A stretch of 58,879 nucleotides of DNA from Actinomycetes bacterium (GTDB lineage Bacteria > Actinomycetota > Acidimicrobiia > Acidimicrobiales > Acidimicrobiaceae), in contig JAJYGT010000030.1 of the NCBI GenBank assembly GCA_021785005.1, positions 1 to 58,879 of the forward strand. Reading direction: 5' to 3'. The notes under the pieces were generated by a model. That model saw only the letters and a list, made by a program, of their open reading frames with translations. It did no database searches and had not been told where the DNA came from. How positions within the stretch are numbered: position 1 is the stretch's first letter; each line of letters begins with the position of its first letter. Of the stretch, positions 17,494 through 25,368 are shown one piece after another. Made by a program: the position numbers and the translations under genes.

Positions 17494-18108
17494 TTAGGGC
17501 CAATGATTCTCTGATGTAAGAATCGCCCGGAATATATCTAGTAACACTTCGAAACTCAGCGGTAACTGGCCTTTAGACGTCATAAATTTGTCTACTACAA
17601 ATCCGTCACCCACTGCTATTAACGCGCGACTTGCCGACTCGCTAACGTTTACATCTACTTTTGACAACAGGGTTCTAAGTGCGTCTCTAAAAGCTCTTCG
17701 ATGATTGTCAACAAGTTCAAAAAGCGTCGGCCAAGTGGTTGATCTTAAAAACACTTCCAATCTGGCCCGCTGATTAATGACGTTTTCCTCGTCTCCGAGA
17801 AACTTTGTCATAGCGTCTGCTAAAATTCGCATTGCAGAATCAATACCGGGCTCGGAGACATCAGCAGCCGCGAGCGCACTATTTAGCACGTAAATATCAA
17901 TTTCACATATTCGCACAAATATTGCGATTTCAAGAGCATGTCTTGTCCTGAAATAGTTTGAAGACGAACCCTCTGGAAGCTTCAGAAAGCTATCGACTGC
18001 ACGATGCGTTAGCCCACGCGATCCACAAGTGCCAAGTACATGAATGGCGCCATCGACTATATCCGACCTGCGCCCAACGCCTAATGTGCTTTCGAATTGC
18101 ACTTTCAC
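17494..18108 (-). CDS. TetR/AcrR-family transcriptional regulator
   Basis: A 204-residue protein with the TetR N-terminal helix-turn-helix at residues about 13-58 (GLTHRAVDSFLKLPEGSSSN and then YFRTRHALE). The helical C-terminal ligand domain has no recognisable specificity. TetR proteins repress an adjacent gene until a small ligand binds. No transporter or enzyme is divergently placed close by: the next gene upstream is the lipoprotein, over 0.5 kb away. The target is therefore unclear. It shares the terminator with the convergent helicase gene. The start is GTG 18108, with a weak ribosome-binding site. Confidence 0.82.
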   Translation of the reverse strand: MKVQFESTLGVGRRSDIVDGAIHVLGTCGSRGLTHRAVDSFLKLPEGSSSNYFRTRHALEIAIFVRICEIDIYVLNSALAAADVSEPGIDSAMRILADAMTKFLGDEENVINQRARLEVFLRSTTWPTLFELVDNHRRAFRDALRTLLSKVDVNVSESASRALIAVGDGFVVDKFMTSKGQLPLSFEVLLDIFRAILTSENHWP

Positions 18109-18660
18109 CCCAAGTTAATGAAATTGCCACCAAATGACTGATTGCGTCCACAGCTAAACACAATTCCAGTGTGAACTTAGACAGACTAGCCCTCAGCCAT
18201 AAAGCCAAACTTTTGCTTCCCGCTTGCAATATTACGGCTCCGCGTAACACAATACACCAGCTTGGCTGCCAATACTCAAAAATTGGAACATTCTTGTATT
18301 CATCTCGGAATCCTTTCGCCAAACTTGTGTCGCAATTATGGATCGAATTTCAACCCTGCATTTGTTCTGTGTAAACGCGAAAACAAAAGGCAAAAAATTC
18401 GAAATACAGCTGGCCTTTTGAAAAGTGAACCTATTGATTCGAACGCAGACTTTAACAGTGATTGTCCACTGCTATTACTCTTTGTCAAATCGCGCCAAAT
18501 TATGAAAGCGCCAGATCAAACGCGTCACGCTTAGTGCCAATGAGCGCTACACTTGTTGTGCGCGATCGATTGTCTAGAATCCCAACAGCAAGCACAAGGT
18601 TCGTGAGATTTGAAAAATGCACGCCATCGATACAATTAAATTCGAGACTTAGGAGCCAAA
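18109..18660. other. Intergenic between tetR and lipoprotein gene
   Basis: This 552-bp region between divergent genes contains several 60-90-codon open frames on both strands. They overlap one another, lack ribosome-binding sites and have no protein-like pattern. The last ten bases hold AGGAG (18651-18655), a candidate ribosome-binding site for the lipoprotein gene. Confidence 0.4.
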
Positions 18661-18729
18661 CTGTCATTTCTTGATCCATCAAGAGCAATCGACAAGACAT
18701 TTCAAAGTAAGAGCCGTGTTGGATCACCT

Positions 18730-19581
18730 TTGTCGAGCATTATGGGAGTATTTTTTTTACTCGGTGCGGCCTCAGTAATGGTTTCCGCGTGTGGATCGAC
18801 ATCCTCAGGACATAATCAAACTTCCACGGTACAACCTTCTCAACTTACCCCGTTACAAGCGGTCTCGTCAGCTGGAGCCGCATCCTCTCGCAGTAAATCT
18901 ACGTCGGTATATATTCGCACTTCAATTCAAAGTTCAGGTATTCCAGGTGGAGATGTCAATGAGACACTAACGGCAAACGGAGTAGTTGATTTTTCATCCG
19001 ACCAAGCATTTGTTACAATCAGCGGACCAGGAACAACTGTCTCTGGGACTCCGTTGCAAATACTCGAGATTGGCAACAAGACCTATGTGGATGGGCCGTA
19101 CGCGGGTGCCGCGGCAGATACTTTTGTGCCGGCACCAACGACAAGTTCGAGCACTACCTCACTCCCCTTTTCAGTTAATCCCAGCGACATCTCTAGTGTC
19201 CTACCAAAGAATGTTTTTGCTCAGCTCGGTGCCTTGCGCAACGTAACGAGACTTGGCACATCGGTGATCGCTGGTATAACGGTAACCAAGTACCGAGCAA
19301 CTTACAAGAGTTTCGCCCAGTCTCCATTCGCTGAATTGATGGGGCAATCAAATATTTCCGCTACTAGTCTCGCTGGTATTGGTAGTCCAACCGAATATAT
19401 ATGGTTGGATTCCAAAGGCAGGGTTGTCCAGGTCGCAACCTCAACAGATTTGAGTAGCTTTTTGAACTCGCTACTGTCGTCGTTTAGCGCTACTACGGCT
19501 GTGCACCCGATCAAGCTAGTTATCACTCTTAACGAACAATTTAACAACTACGGAGCGAAGGTTCACATCCCAACTCTCTGA
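18730..19581 (+). CDS. Lipoprotein of unknown function (LppX/LprG-like fold possible)
   Basis: A 283-residue exported protein. A hydrophobic segment ends in a lipobox (VSAC, Cys at residue 21), followed by a Ser/Thr-rich linker and a beta-rich domain (about 50-283). Its pattern of repeated strands and late V-x-K-YRATYKSF and EYIWLDSKGRV elements recalls LolA/LppX/LprG-like lipid-binding lipoproteins; this is fold-level inference. The TTG at 18730 has no ribosome-binding site and would give a signal peptide without positive charge. The frame is open upstream to a CTG at 18661, which stands five bases after AGGAG and would add 23 residues including Lys and Arg before the hydrophobic core. That CTG is a serious candidate start. 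Confidence 0.7.
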   Translation: MSSIMGVFFLLGAASVMVSACGSTSSGHNQTSTVQPSQLTPLQAVSSAGAASSRSKSTSVYIRTSIQSSGIPGGDVNETLTANGVVDFSSDQAFVTISGPGTTVSGTPLQILEIGNKTYVDGPYAGAAADTFVPAPTTSSSTTSLPFSVNPSDISSVLPKNVFAQLGALRNVTRLGTSVIAGITVTKYRATYKSFAQSPFAELMGQSNISATSLAGIGSPTEYIWLDSKGRVVQVATSTDLSSFLNSLLSSFSATTAVHPIKLVITLNEQFNNYGAKVHIPTL

Positions 19582-19950
19582 AGCGAGCTCGAACATCCTT
19601 CGGGTATTTGCGGGCATGACAACTTGTACTCCTGAGCGTACATAACTGCGATTCATACACAAGATTTACAGCTTTCGCATGTGGAAGATACCGATAGAAA
19701 TTTGTAGTTTGTCATTCGTTGATTTAACCTCAGAATTTAGCCAGTGCGTGAAGGCGCTTTTTGATTCCCAACTTTCAGTTCCGTGACATCGTGTGTCTCA
19801 GCAGAACAAAATAATTCGCAACTGGTTGAGGAATCCTTCTAGCATTCCGTGGGTAAATGAATTAGAAGGCGAATAAGAATAGGTTGACTTGGTTTTACGA
19901 TACCGTGCAATATACCTGTGGTGGCAAGGTTGACGAGGTAGAATAACAAT
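19582..19950. other. Intergenic upstream of the AbiE-like module
   Basis: No gene is seen in this 369-bp stretch. TTGACT at about 19881 could be a -35 element, but no good -10 stands at the right distance. The antitoxin ATG is preceded by GAGGTAG-like bases only. Confidence 0.4.
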
Positions 19951-20256
19951 ATGGAGTTGACGACTAAGCAAAAGGAGTTGTTGAGGAAATTTACGCACTA
20001 CATATGGTGGCAAAGTCCCGAAGTTTCACTCAACTATCCCGAGCGGCTCATCGCACAAGTGATGGACCTAGGTGACTGGAATGACGAGTGTCAGCTTATG
20101 GACACCTTCGGTGATGACATCCTACGAAGCGTTCTAAGTCAAGCAGAGGCGGGATGGTTTCGCCCAAAATCCTGGGCATTTTGGAATTATCGCCTTCGAA
20201 TCGTTTCGTTTGATTCAGAACCCCCTAATTTACCACGTCGCAACTTCAGTGGCTAA
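19951..20256 (+). CDS. Putative AbiEi-like antitoxin (DUF6922-like)
   Basis: A 101-residue protein with a pattern seen in small antitoxins paired with nucleotidyltransferase toxins: an aromatic WW-x-SPE segment near residue 19, a middle helix with RLIAQVMDLGDW, and a C-terminal FRPKSWAFW motif near residue 70. It lacks a separate winged-helix domain, so it is a short version rather than classical AbiEi. It overlaps the next gene by up to 47 bases, a strong sign of co-translation. The family name is from pattern recognition, and the role follows from the pairing with the toxin-like gene. Confidence 0.55.
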   Translation: MELTTKQKELLRKFTHYIWWQSPEVSLNYPERLIAQVMDLGDWNDECQLMDTFGDDILRSVLSQAEAGWFRPKSWAFWNYRLRIVSFDSEPPNLPRRNFSG

Positions 20257-20866
20257 ATTTACACCACGTTTAACTGCTTTGCCTATCCAACAACAAGCAC
20301 TATGGCAGCACCTTCGACCAACGCGCGATCTCGGATTGATTCTGTACGGGGGAACAGCGGTAGTGCTACGATATGGAACTCGCATATCTGTCGACTTCGA
20401 TTTCTTCGGTCCACGACCACTCGACAAGGAAAAACTACGCGCCGTACTTCCAATCATCGCAAATGGAAAGGTTCTCCAGGATGAGGCCGACACTCTCACC
20501 CTGATTGTCCGAGGAGTTAAATTGTCATTCTTTGGAGTTGGAATCGCAACCCTTGAACCGCCTGAGCTAACTGACGATGGGGTAATTCTGGTTGCATCGC
20601 CTCTCGATCTTCTGGCTAACAAGTTAAAAGCAATCTTACAAAGAGCCGAAGCCAAGGATTATTACGACATTGCTGCGTTATTAAACAACGGCATTTCCCT
20701 AAGCAATGGCCTAGCAGGGGCACGAACTCTTTTCGGTCAGTCGTTCCAAGTGGCTGAGGCGCTTAAAGCGCTTACCTACTTCGGTGATGGCGACTTAGCG
20801 AGTGTCGACATGCCGACAAGAACGTTGCTAAGAAACGCTGTCGACGAGATCCGGTCATTGTTCTAA
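20210..20866 (+). CDS. Nucleotidyltransferase AbiEii/AbiGii-type toxin
   Basis: A 218-residue member of the AbiEii/AbiGii nucleotidyltransferase group, whose studied members (e.g. MenT) block growth by adding nucleotides to tRNA acceptor ends. The polymerase-beta-like core is visible: GGTAV near residue 47, then VDFDFF near residues 61-66 with the metal-binding Asp pair, and the late KAILQRAEAKDYYDI segment near residue 138 typical of the family. TTG 20210 gives the full frame; an in-frame GTG at 20249 overlaps the antitoxin stop by 8 bases and is an alternative start. Neither start has a clear ribosome-binding site, fitting translational coupling. Phage-defence or addiction function is inferred. 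Confidence 0.75.
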   Translation: MIQNPLIYHVATSVAKFTPRLTALPIQQQALWQHLRPTRDLGLILYGGTAVVLRYGTRISVDFDFFGPRPLDKEKLRAVLPIIANGKVLQDEADTLTLIVRGVKLSFFGVGIATLEPPELTDDGVILVASPLDLLANKLKAILQRAEAKDYYDIAALLNNGISLSNGLAGARTLFGQSFQVAEALKALTYFGDGDLASVDMPTRTLLRNAVDEIRSLF

Positions 20867-21013
20867 TCATTCGAGAACTTTGTTATCCCGCACTGTCTCG
20901 ATACAGACCAGAGCTTGCATGGACGCATAAATCGTCCTTGGCATATGCATACAGCCAGGGCGATTAAATGCTAGCATTTTCGAATCTGACGTTGAGAGAT
21001 ACCTGACGAGTCC

Positions 21014-21055
21014 AATAAGGAATCGACCTAAGAATTTTCAGATCGATTCCTTATT
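21014..21055. terminator. Perfect 13-bp hairpin between convergent genes
   Basis: Arms 21014-21026 and 21043-21055 are exact reverse complements (AATAAGGAATCGA) around a 16-base loop. It lies between the toxin gene and the convergent membrane-protein gene and is probably a bidirectional terminator, although the flanking T-run is short. Confidence 0.6.
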
Positions 21056-21069
21056 TGCCCTAACCTCTG

Positions 21070-21654
21070 CTATTGATGGGCTGAGGCAACTTTACGATTT
21101 TCGGTTGAACCTAATGATGGAACACTTAGTTTAAACAGTGGATACAAAATACCTAGAGACATTCCGTAGACCGCATGTTCTAGTGCCCAGGTTCCCCAGC
21201 CAACAATATTTGCCATGTTCGAAAGCGTAGACCCTGCCCCAGACAGCGAGCCAGCGATTGGCAACGCAATAAAACCGCTAAATGCGGCTACCACTAATCC
21301 GAATACGATTCCCGTTCCCAAGACGAGACTCTTTGACAACTTTGGCACTATCAAAAAGAACAAAGCCCCGAACATCGCAGCTGTAATCATATGAACTAAT
21401 GCTCCCAGCAAGGCAGCGCTCGTATCAAACCAAAAAGCGTTGCCAAGCGCCGTTTGCTTCACCGACTCCATCAGAGCAGTCGTTGAACCGAAGACACTAG
21501 AAATGAAGTAAAGAGGTGTAAAAAAACCTTTATTCATGTAGGTGGAAGACGCAAGCATCGCCACCATTGCCATCGCTAATGACGCCACCATTCCAGCGAT
21601 AATTCCATTTATTAACCTACGCTTAATTTCAACAATTGATAGTTTGGATTGCAT
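21070..21654 (-). CDS. Four-TM membrane protein of unknown function
   Basis: A protein of 194 residues from the chosen start, with about four hydrophobic segments: near residues 18-37, 86-107, 112-133 and 142-170. The Gly/Ala/Ser-rich helices and lack of charged residues in them suggest an integral membrane protein; I do not recognise the family. The ATG at 21654 has GGGAG seven bases upstream and is preferred to the in-frame codon at 21681. Two nested inverted repeats lie about 50-75 bases upstream and may be an operator. It is convergent with the toxin gene. Confidence 0.65.
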   Translation of the reverse strand: MQSKLSIVEIKRRLINGIIAGMVASLAMAMVAMLASSTYMNKGFFTPLYFISSVFGSTTALMESVKQTALGNAFWFDTSAALLGALVHMITAAMFGALFFLIVPKLSKSLVLGTGIVFGLVVAAFSGFIALPIAGSLSGAGSTLSNMANIVGWGTWALEHAVYGMSLGILYPLFKLSVPSLGSTENRKVASAHQ

Positions 21655-22209
21655 TATGACTCCCTTGGTATTACCTAACAACTTCCCATTTAGTAATAAG
21701 GTAATCCCCTCGGGGAATGCATTATTCCACCGCTATCGATATAGTTCGAATAACCAAACTCGTCACAACGGACTAAAACTTAAGTGTTTAACAAAACATT
21801 AGTCCGATAGTATCTATTTATCAACAACAGAGCGTTGAGGATTATTCGCTTTGTAGAGTTTATCCAGAACTGGCGACACAAAACTATTCAAGTGACATAC
21901 GATGACTTGATATTTATGGATTCGAATAATTCGAATCTAAACTGTATTTTGAATTTAGGAAGGCGTATTGGATAGCGAACATCCACACAATCGCGAATTT
22001 TTTAAAATCGTGCTAAAGGTGTAGAGCATGGTATATCGGTAAAACGCGACTGCAAATTAATCCGAAATCCAAAGCTAAACGTGTGTTGTCAACACGTCAC
22101 ACTACAAAACCGTCGCTAAACAGCAAAATAGATAAAACGACGCGACCAACGACGAATAAATAAACATTAACGCGGTCTTATGCGTCACATCGCGTCACGT
22201 ACTTTAGAT
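21655..22209. other. Intergenic, no gene seen
   Basis: Apart from the dyads at 21703-21728 and a short perfect palindrome GTGTTG-T-CAACAC near 22085, this 555-bp AT-rich region shows nothing that I can interpret. It lies upstream of the membrane-protein gene and downstream of the anti-sigma gene. Confidence 0.4.
21703..21728. promoter_or_regulatory. Overlapping inverted repeats upstream of the membrane-protein gene
   Basis: CCCC-TC-GGGG (21706-21715) overlaps GGAAT-N5-ATTCC (21714-21728). Two dyads in 26 bp, placed 50-75 bases before the start of the minus-strand gene, look like a regulator-binding site. No specific regulator is suggested. Confidence 0.3.
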
Positions 22210-22485
22210 CTAGTCGTTCTTGGGTTCAGACTGATACACTAAGCGCTCGCCAAATTGACGCAGATGTTCCAAAGTTTCACGCTCAGCTGGGGCATCAAAT
22301 CCCTGTAAAACACTTTTTATTTGTGTAAATACTGATGCCTCTAGTCCACAACGTCGGCAATCCTCGATATGTAACGCTATCTGCTTAGCTTGGTCGTGGT
22401 CAAGCGTACCGTCGAGATACTCTTGTAACACTGATATAACGTGCATGCAATTTATACGACCACGTGCAATTTCCCACGGCTTCAT
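22210..22485 (-). CDS. Zinc-binding anti-sigma factor (RsrA-like)
   Basis: A 91-residue ZAS-type anti-sigma factor that would hold the preceding ECF sigma factor inactive. The zinc motif H-x3-C-x2-C (HIEDCRRC) is near residues 40-47, with an earlier Cys near residue 13, the arrangement of RsrA of Streptomyces, where thiol oxidation releases zinc and frees SigR. The ATG overlaps the sigma stop codon (ATGA, 22482-22485), so the two are translationally coupled. A redox-sensing role is inferred from the cysteine pattern. Confidence 0.8.
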   Translation of the reverse strand: MKPWEIARGRINCMHVISVLQEYLDGTLDHDQAKQIALHIEDCRRCGLEASVFTQIKSVLQGFDAPAERETLEHLRQFGERLVYQSEPKND

Positions 22486-23036
22486 CGTAAACTCCTCTTT
22501 GGTACTATTCCTGCTAACCCAAGCTCCTTGCGAATTCGTGCACGTGCCCGATGTAATCGACTCATTACAGTGCCAACGGGAATTCCCAGCACTTCGGAAG
22601 CTTCAGCATACGATAATCCTTGAATGTCAACCAGCTCGACGACTTGACGATACGCGATGTTCAAAGAGCAAAGAATATTCGCTACCGCATCTCTAAAGGG
22701 GTCGTCAACTACAACTTTTTCTGGAGATGCTGCGTCCAAAGGACCAAAAGCCAAGCCTTCAATCGCATCTCCCTCGCGTAAAAGGATTGGACGTCGTTTG
22801 CGGTGTCTTTTAGCTTCAGCATTTCTCATGATTGTCAGTAACCATGCTCTCGGAAATGTACCGTCAAATCTATCAATTGCTCGAAATGCATTGAGCAAAG
22901 TATCTTGTACTAAGTCTTCAGCATCCGCTCGATTTCTTGTAATCGCAAGCGCCACTCGCGCCAAAATTTCTATTTCGGGCAACACATAGAGCGCGAAAGC
23001 GTTCGCCCTGATCTTGTCAGCCTCTACAATGCACAT
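22482..23036 (-). CDS. ECF RNA polymerase sigma factor (SigH/SigR-like)
   Basis: A 184-residue group IV sigma factor. Region 2 (residues about 28-95) contains DAEDLVQDTLLNAFRAI, and region 4 (about 125-175) ends with the helix-turn-helix GLSYAEASEVLGIPVGTVMSR. Together with the downstream zinc anti-sigma factor it forms a stress-response pair like SigR-RsrA of Streptomyces or SigH-RshA of mycobacteria, which respond to disulfide stress. I looked for an autoregulatory GGAAT-N18-GTT promoter upstream; a GTGGAAT is there, but the second element is at the wrong distance, so autoregulation is not shown. Confidence 0.88.
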   Translation of the reverse strand: MCIVEADKIRANAFALYVLPEIEILARVALAITRNRADAEDLVQDTLLNAFRAIDRFDGTFPRAWLLTIMRNAEAKRHRKRRPILLREGDAIEGLAFGPLDAASPEKVVVDDPFRDAVANILCSLNIAYRQVVELVDIQGLSYAEASEVLGIPVGTVMSRLHRARARIRKELGLAGIVPKRSLR

Positions 23037-23421
23037 TCCATAGAAATACCATTCGCAATTACTTTATTCCACCAATTCAACTATTTAATCATTCTCCAAC
23101 ATAAGCGCCAAATTCGATGCACACTTCTTAATCCAATACGCATGTCTCGCCTTTTTAATTATCCTTGTGTCTAGGTTGAATATATGTAACACCGACAATT
23201 CAATATATAAATTAAGCGAAACGACTTGTTTGTTCTTTTCTTCAACATTCGATAGGTAGCAATTTACGTTGGTCGATGGCCTACGAAATGTCAAAGGAAT
23301 GAGTTGAACACCTACCTGAGAGCAGCATACGCATTTCCCTGCAATAAATAAGGTCAAATTCTGCTATCGATACGCAGGTAACCGTTCGGTACAAATAATT
23401 GCATAGTACAATGATTGCTAT
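23037..23421. other. Intergenic between divergent sigma and marR genes
   Basis: This 385-bp region has no credible gene; a 90-codon minus-strand frame (23085-23357) lacks a ribosome-binding site and recognisable pattern. It should contain promoters for both flanking genes. The end near marR holds a dyad at 23398-23427. Confidence 0.4.
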
Positions 23422-23427
23422 ATGCAT
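23398..23427. promoter_or_regulatory. Candidate MarR operator overlapping the marR start
   Basis: ATTGCATAG (23398-23406) is an imperfect inverted copy of CTATATGCAT (23418-23427). The second arm covers the ATG of the MarR gene. Autorepression by MarR proteins through such dyads is common; here it is inference from position and symmetry. Confidence 0.35.
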
Positions 23428-23895
23428 GATTTAGAGGTGGATTCAACCACCGTCGAAGCAATTATTGTCGCTTCTCGTACTTTGGTTGCCATAGCGGCCA
23501 GGTCTTTAGTCGGGGTTGATTCAGAAGTAACCCTTGGACAATATCGTGCGCTAGTTTTTGTCGCAACTCGTCGTCAAGTTAATCTCGTAGACCTAGCAAA
23601 CGATCTCAGAGTGCATCCTGCCAGTGCGACACGGATGTGTGATCGACTAGTCGAAAAAGGTTTAATCGAGCGCAACGGTAATCCGGGTGACAGACGACAA
23701 CATATTATTTCGCTCAGCAAGGCTGGAAGCGAACTCGTTGCAAAGGTAACTCAAATTCGTCGCGACGAAGTGAATAGAATCATTTCACGAATGCCAGCTG
23801 ACATATGCGATATGTTGACCCGATCTCTCAGAGCATTTTCCGAAGCTGCAGATGAATCCATTGATGGCGAAAGGTTTGTACTGTGGCCCTTTTAG
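23422..23895 (+). CDS. MarR-family transcriptional regulator
   Basis: A 157-residue winged-helix repressor. The DNA-binding core is at residues about 45-105: VDLANDLRVHPASATRMCDR is the recognition part, followed by LVEKGLIERNGNPGDRRQ, whose D-x-R wing is the family hallmark. It lies 93 bases upstream of the ClC gene on the same strand, so control of chloride or acid homeostasis is possible. A dyad overlaps its own start. No ribosome-binding site is visible for ATG 23422; GTG 23437 is an alternative. Confidence 0.83.
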   Translation: MHDLEVDSTTVEAIIVASRTLVAIAARSLVGVDSEVTLGQYRALVFVATRRQVNLVDLANDLRVHPASATRMCDRLVEKGLIERNGNPGDRRQHIISLSKAGSELVAKVTQIRRDEVNRIISRMPADICDMLTRSLRAFSEAADESIDGERFVLWPF

Positions 23896-23988
23896 TAAAT
23901 ACTTCCGCGGGTACCGCAATTCGCAACTACCCGGAGCGAACCATATGACCTACGGAGCCGAAATCAACCGTGAATTGGCGTTGATACA

Positions 23989-25368
23989 GTGATTGAATCA
24001 AATGACTCTAGGTCGGTAGTCAATGCTTGGTTTAACTCAAAGCCGACGATCGTAAGGCGCATCATTTTGGCAATTGCCATTGGCATCGTTGCAGGGCTCG
24101 GGGCTGTTTTGTTTTATAGCGCACTTGAGTACGGAACAAGATTTTTTTTACAGGACCTAGGAGGATACTTAGTTCCAACTCCTGGTGGTGAAGGTAATGT
24201 AGCTGGGTCTTCTTCGTTTGCTCATCCTCTTCTAATTCCACTCATCGTTACCCTTGGTGGCTTGATATCAGGTTTGATGGTTTTTACCTGGGCCCCCGAA
24301 GCCGAAGGACACGGTACAGATGCAGCCATATCTGCTATTCATCACAATCCCAGAGGCATCAGGGTTAGAGCAGTTGCGGTTAAAATTTTTGCGTCTGCTA
24401 TCACCATCGGCTCGGGCGGATCTGGTGGCCGTGAAGGACCAACCGCCCAAATATCCGCCGGATTCGGGTCACTATTGTCTCGAACGCTAAATCTATCGGA
24501 CGCCGACGCAAAGATGGCTGTGTCGATAGGTGTAGGATCAGGAATCGGAGCGATATTTTCCGCACCACTTGGGGGTGCGCTTTTAGCCTCAGAGATCGTG
24601 TACCGTGACGATTTTGAATCAGAAGCATTGCTACCTGGCTTAGTAGCTTCTGGTATAGCATATCTAATCTTTGGCTCGGTATATGGATTTCAGCCGATTT
24701 TCACTGTCGTTGAACACGGGCTTTTTACATCCAATATTCAGCTGATTTACTATGCTTTGCTTGGCATACTTTGCGGAGTAATCGGCATCATCTATTCTAA
24801 AACCTTTTACCTTACAGTAAACCTCAGCAAAAAAATTGCATTGCCCCGAAAATACCACCCGGCCCTAGGAGGCTTGTTAGTCGGAATCACAGCTCTTTTT
24901 GCACCCGAAGTTCTGGGAACTGGCTATGGCTGGATACAAAAAGCGCTCTCAGCTAATTCACTTGAGGCAATACCTTTCTGGATAGTAATATTGCTGCCAT
25001 TCCTTCGTATAATTGTCACTTCCCTTTCAATAGGTTCTGGCGGTTCTGGCGGAATATTTGGTCCAGGGATGGTTATCGGCGCATTCATAGGTGCTGGCTT
25101 CTGGCGGGTTGCCGAGATCTATTTGCCTCACGTTCCAAATTCTCCAGCTGGATTCGTGATAGTCGCCATGATGGCTTGCTTTGGATCAATTTCGCGAGCG
25201 CCAATTGCGGTTACCATAATGGTTGCCGAGATGACTAGTAACATCTCGATGATTTTTCCGGCCGTCGTAGCAGTTGGAATAGCCTCATTAATCGCAGCTG
25301 CGTTCGATGTGACAATTTACCAAGCGCAGCTGCGCGACCGCAATGACCTTGGTCTGAGCACTAGCTAA
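23989..25368 (+). CDS. ClC-family chloride channel/transporter
   Basis: A 459-residue polytopic membrane protein of the ClC family, without C-terminal CBS domains. The selectivity-filter and gating motifs are present: GSGGSGGREGPT (residues about 143-154, with the external gating Glu) and GSGGSGGIFGPG (about 345-356). In the APLGGALLASEIV segment the position that matches the internal proton-relay Glu203 of E. coli ClC appears to be Ile, with the neighbouring Glu kept. If the alignment holds, this favours passive chloride conduction over proton exchange. The start is GTG 23989. It probably follows marR in one transcript. Confidence 0.87.
   Translation: MIESNDSRSVVNAWFNSKPTIVRRIILAIAIGIVAGLGAVLFYSALEYGTRFFLQDLGGYLVPTPGGEGNVAGSSSFAHPLLIPLIVTLGGLISGLMVFTWAPEAEGHGTDAAISAIHHNPRGIRVRAVAVKIFASAITIGSGGSGGREGPTAQISAGFGSLLSRTLNLSDADAKMAVSIGVGSGIGAIFSAPLGGALLASEIVYRDDFESEALLPGLVASGIAYLIFGSVYGFQPIFTVVEHGLFTSNIQLIYYALLGILCGVIGIIYSKTFYLTVNLSKKIALPRKYHPALGGLLVGITALFAPEVLGTGYGWIQKALSANSLEAIPFWIVILLPFLRIIVTSLSIGSGGSGGIFGPGMVIGAFIGAGFWRVAEIYLPHVPNSPAGFVIVAMMACFGSISRAPIAVTIMVAEMTSNISMIFPAVVAVGIASLIAAAFDVTIYQAQLRDRNDLGLSTS

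Noticed and set aside
18171-18534. Several overlapping 60-90-codon plus-strand frames between tetR and the lipoprotein
   Set aside because: They overlap each other in different frames, lack ribosome-binding sites and show no conserved pattern.
23085-23357. 90-codon minus-strand ORF upstream of the ECF sigma gene
   Set aside because: Its composition follows the AT-rich noncoding DNA; there is no ribosome-binding site, no domain pattern and an awkward overlap with promoter space.
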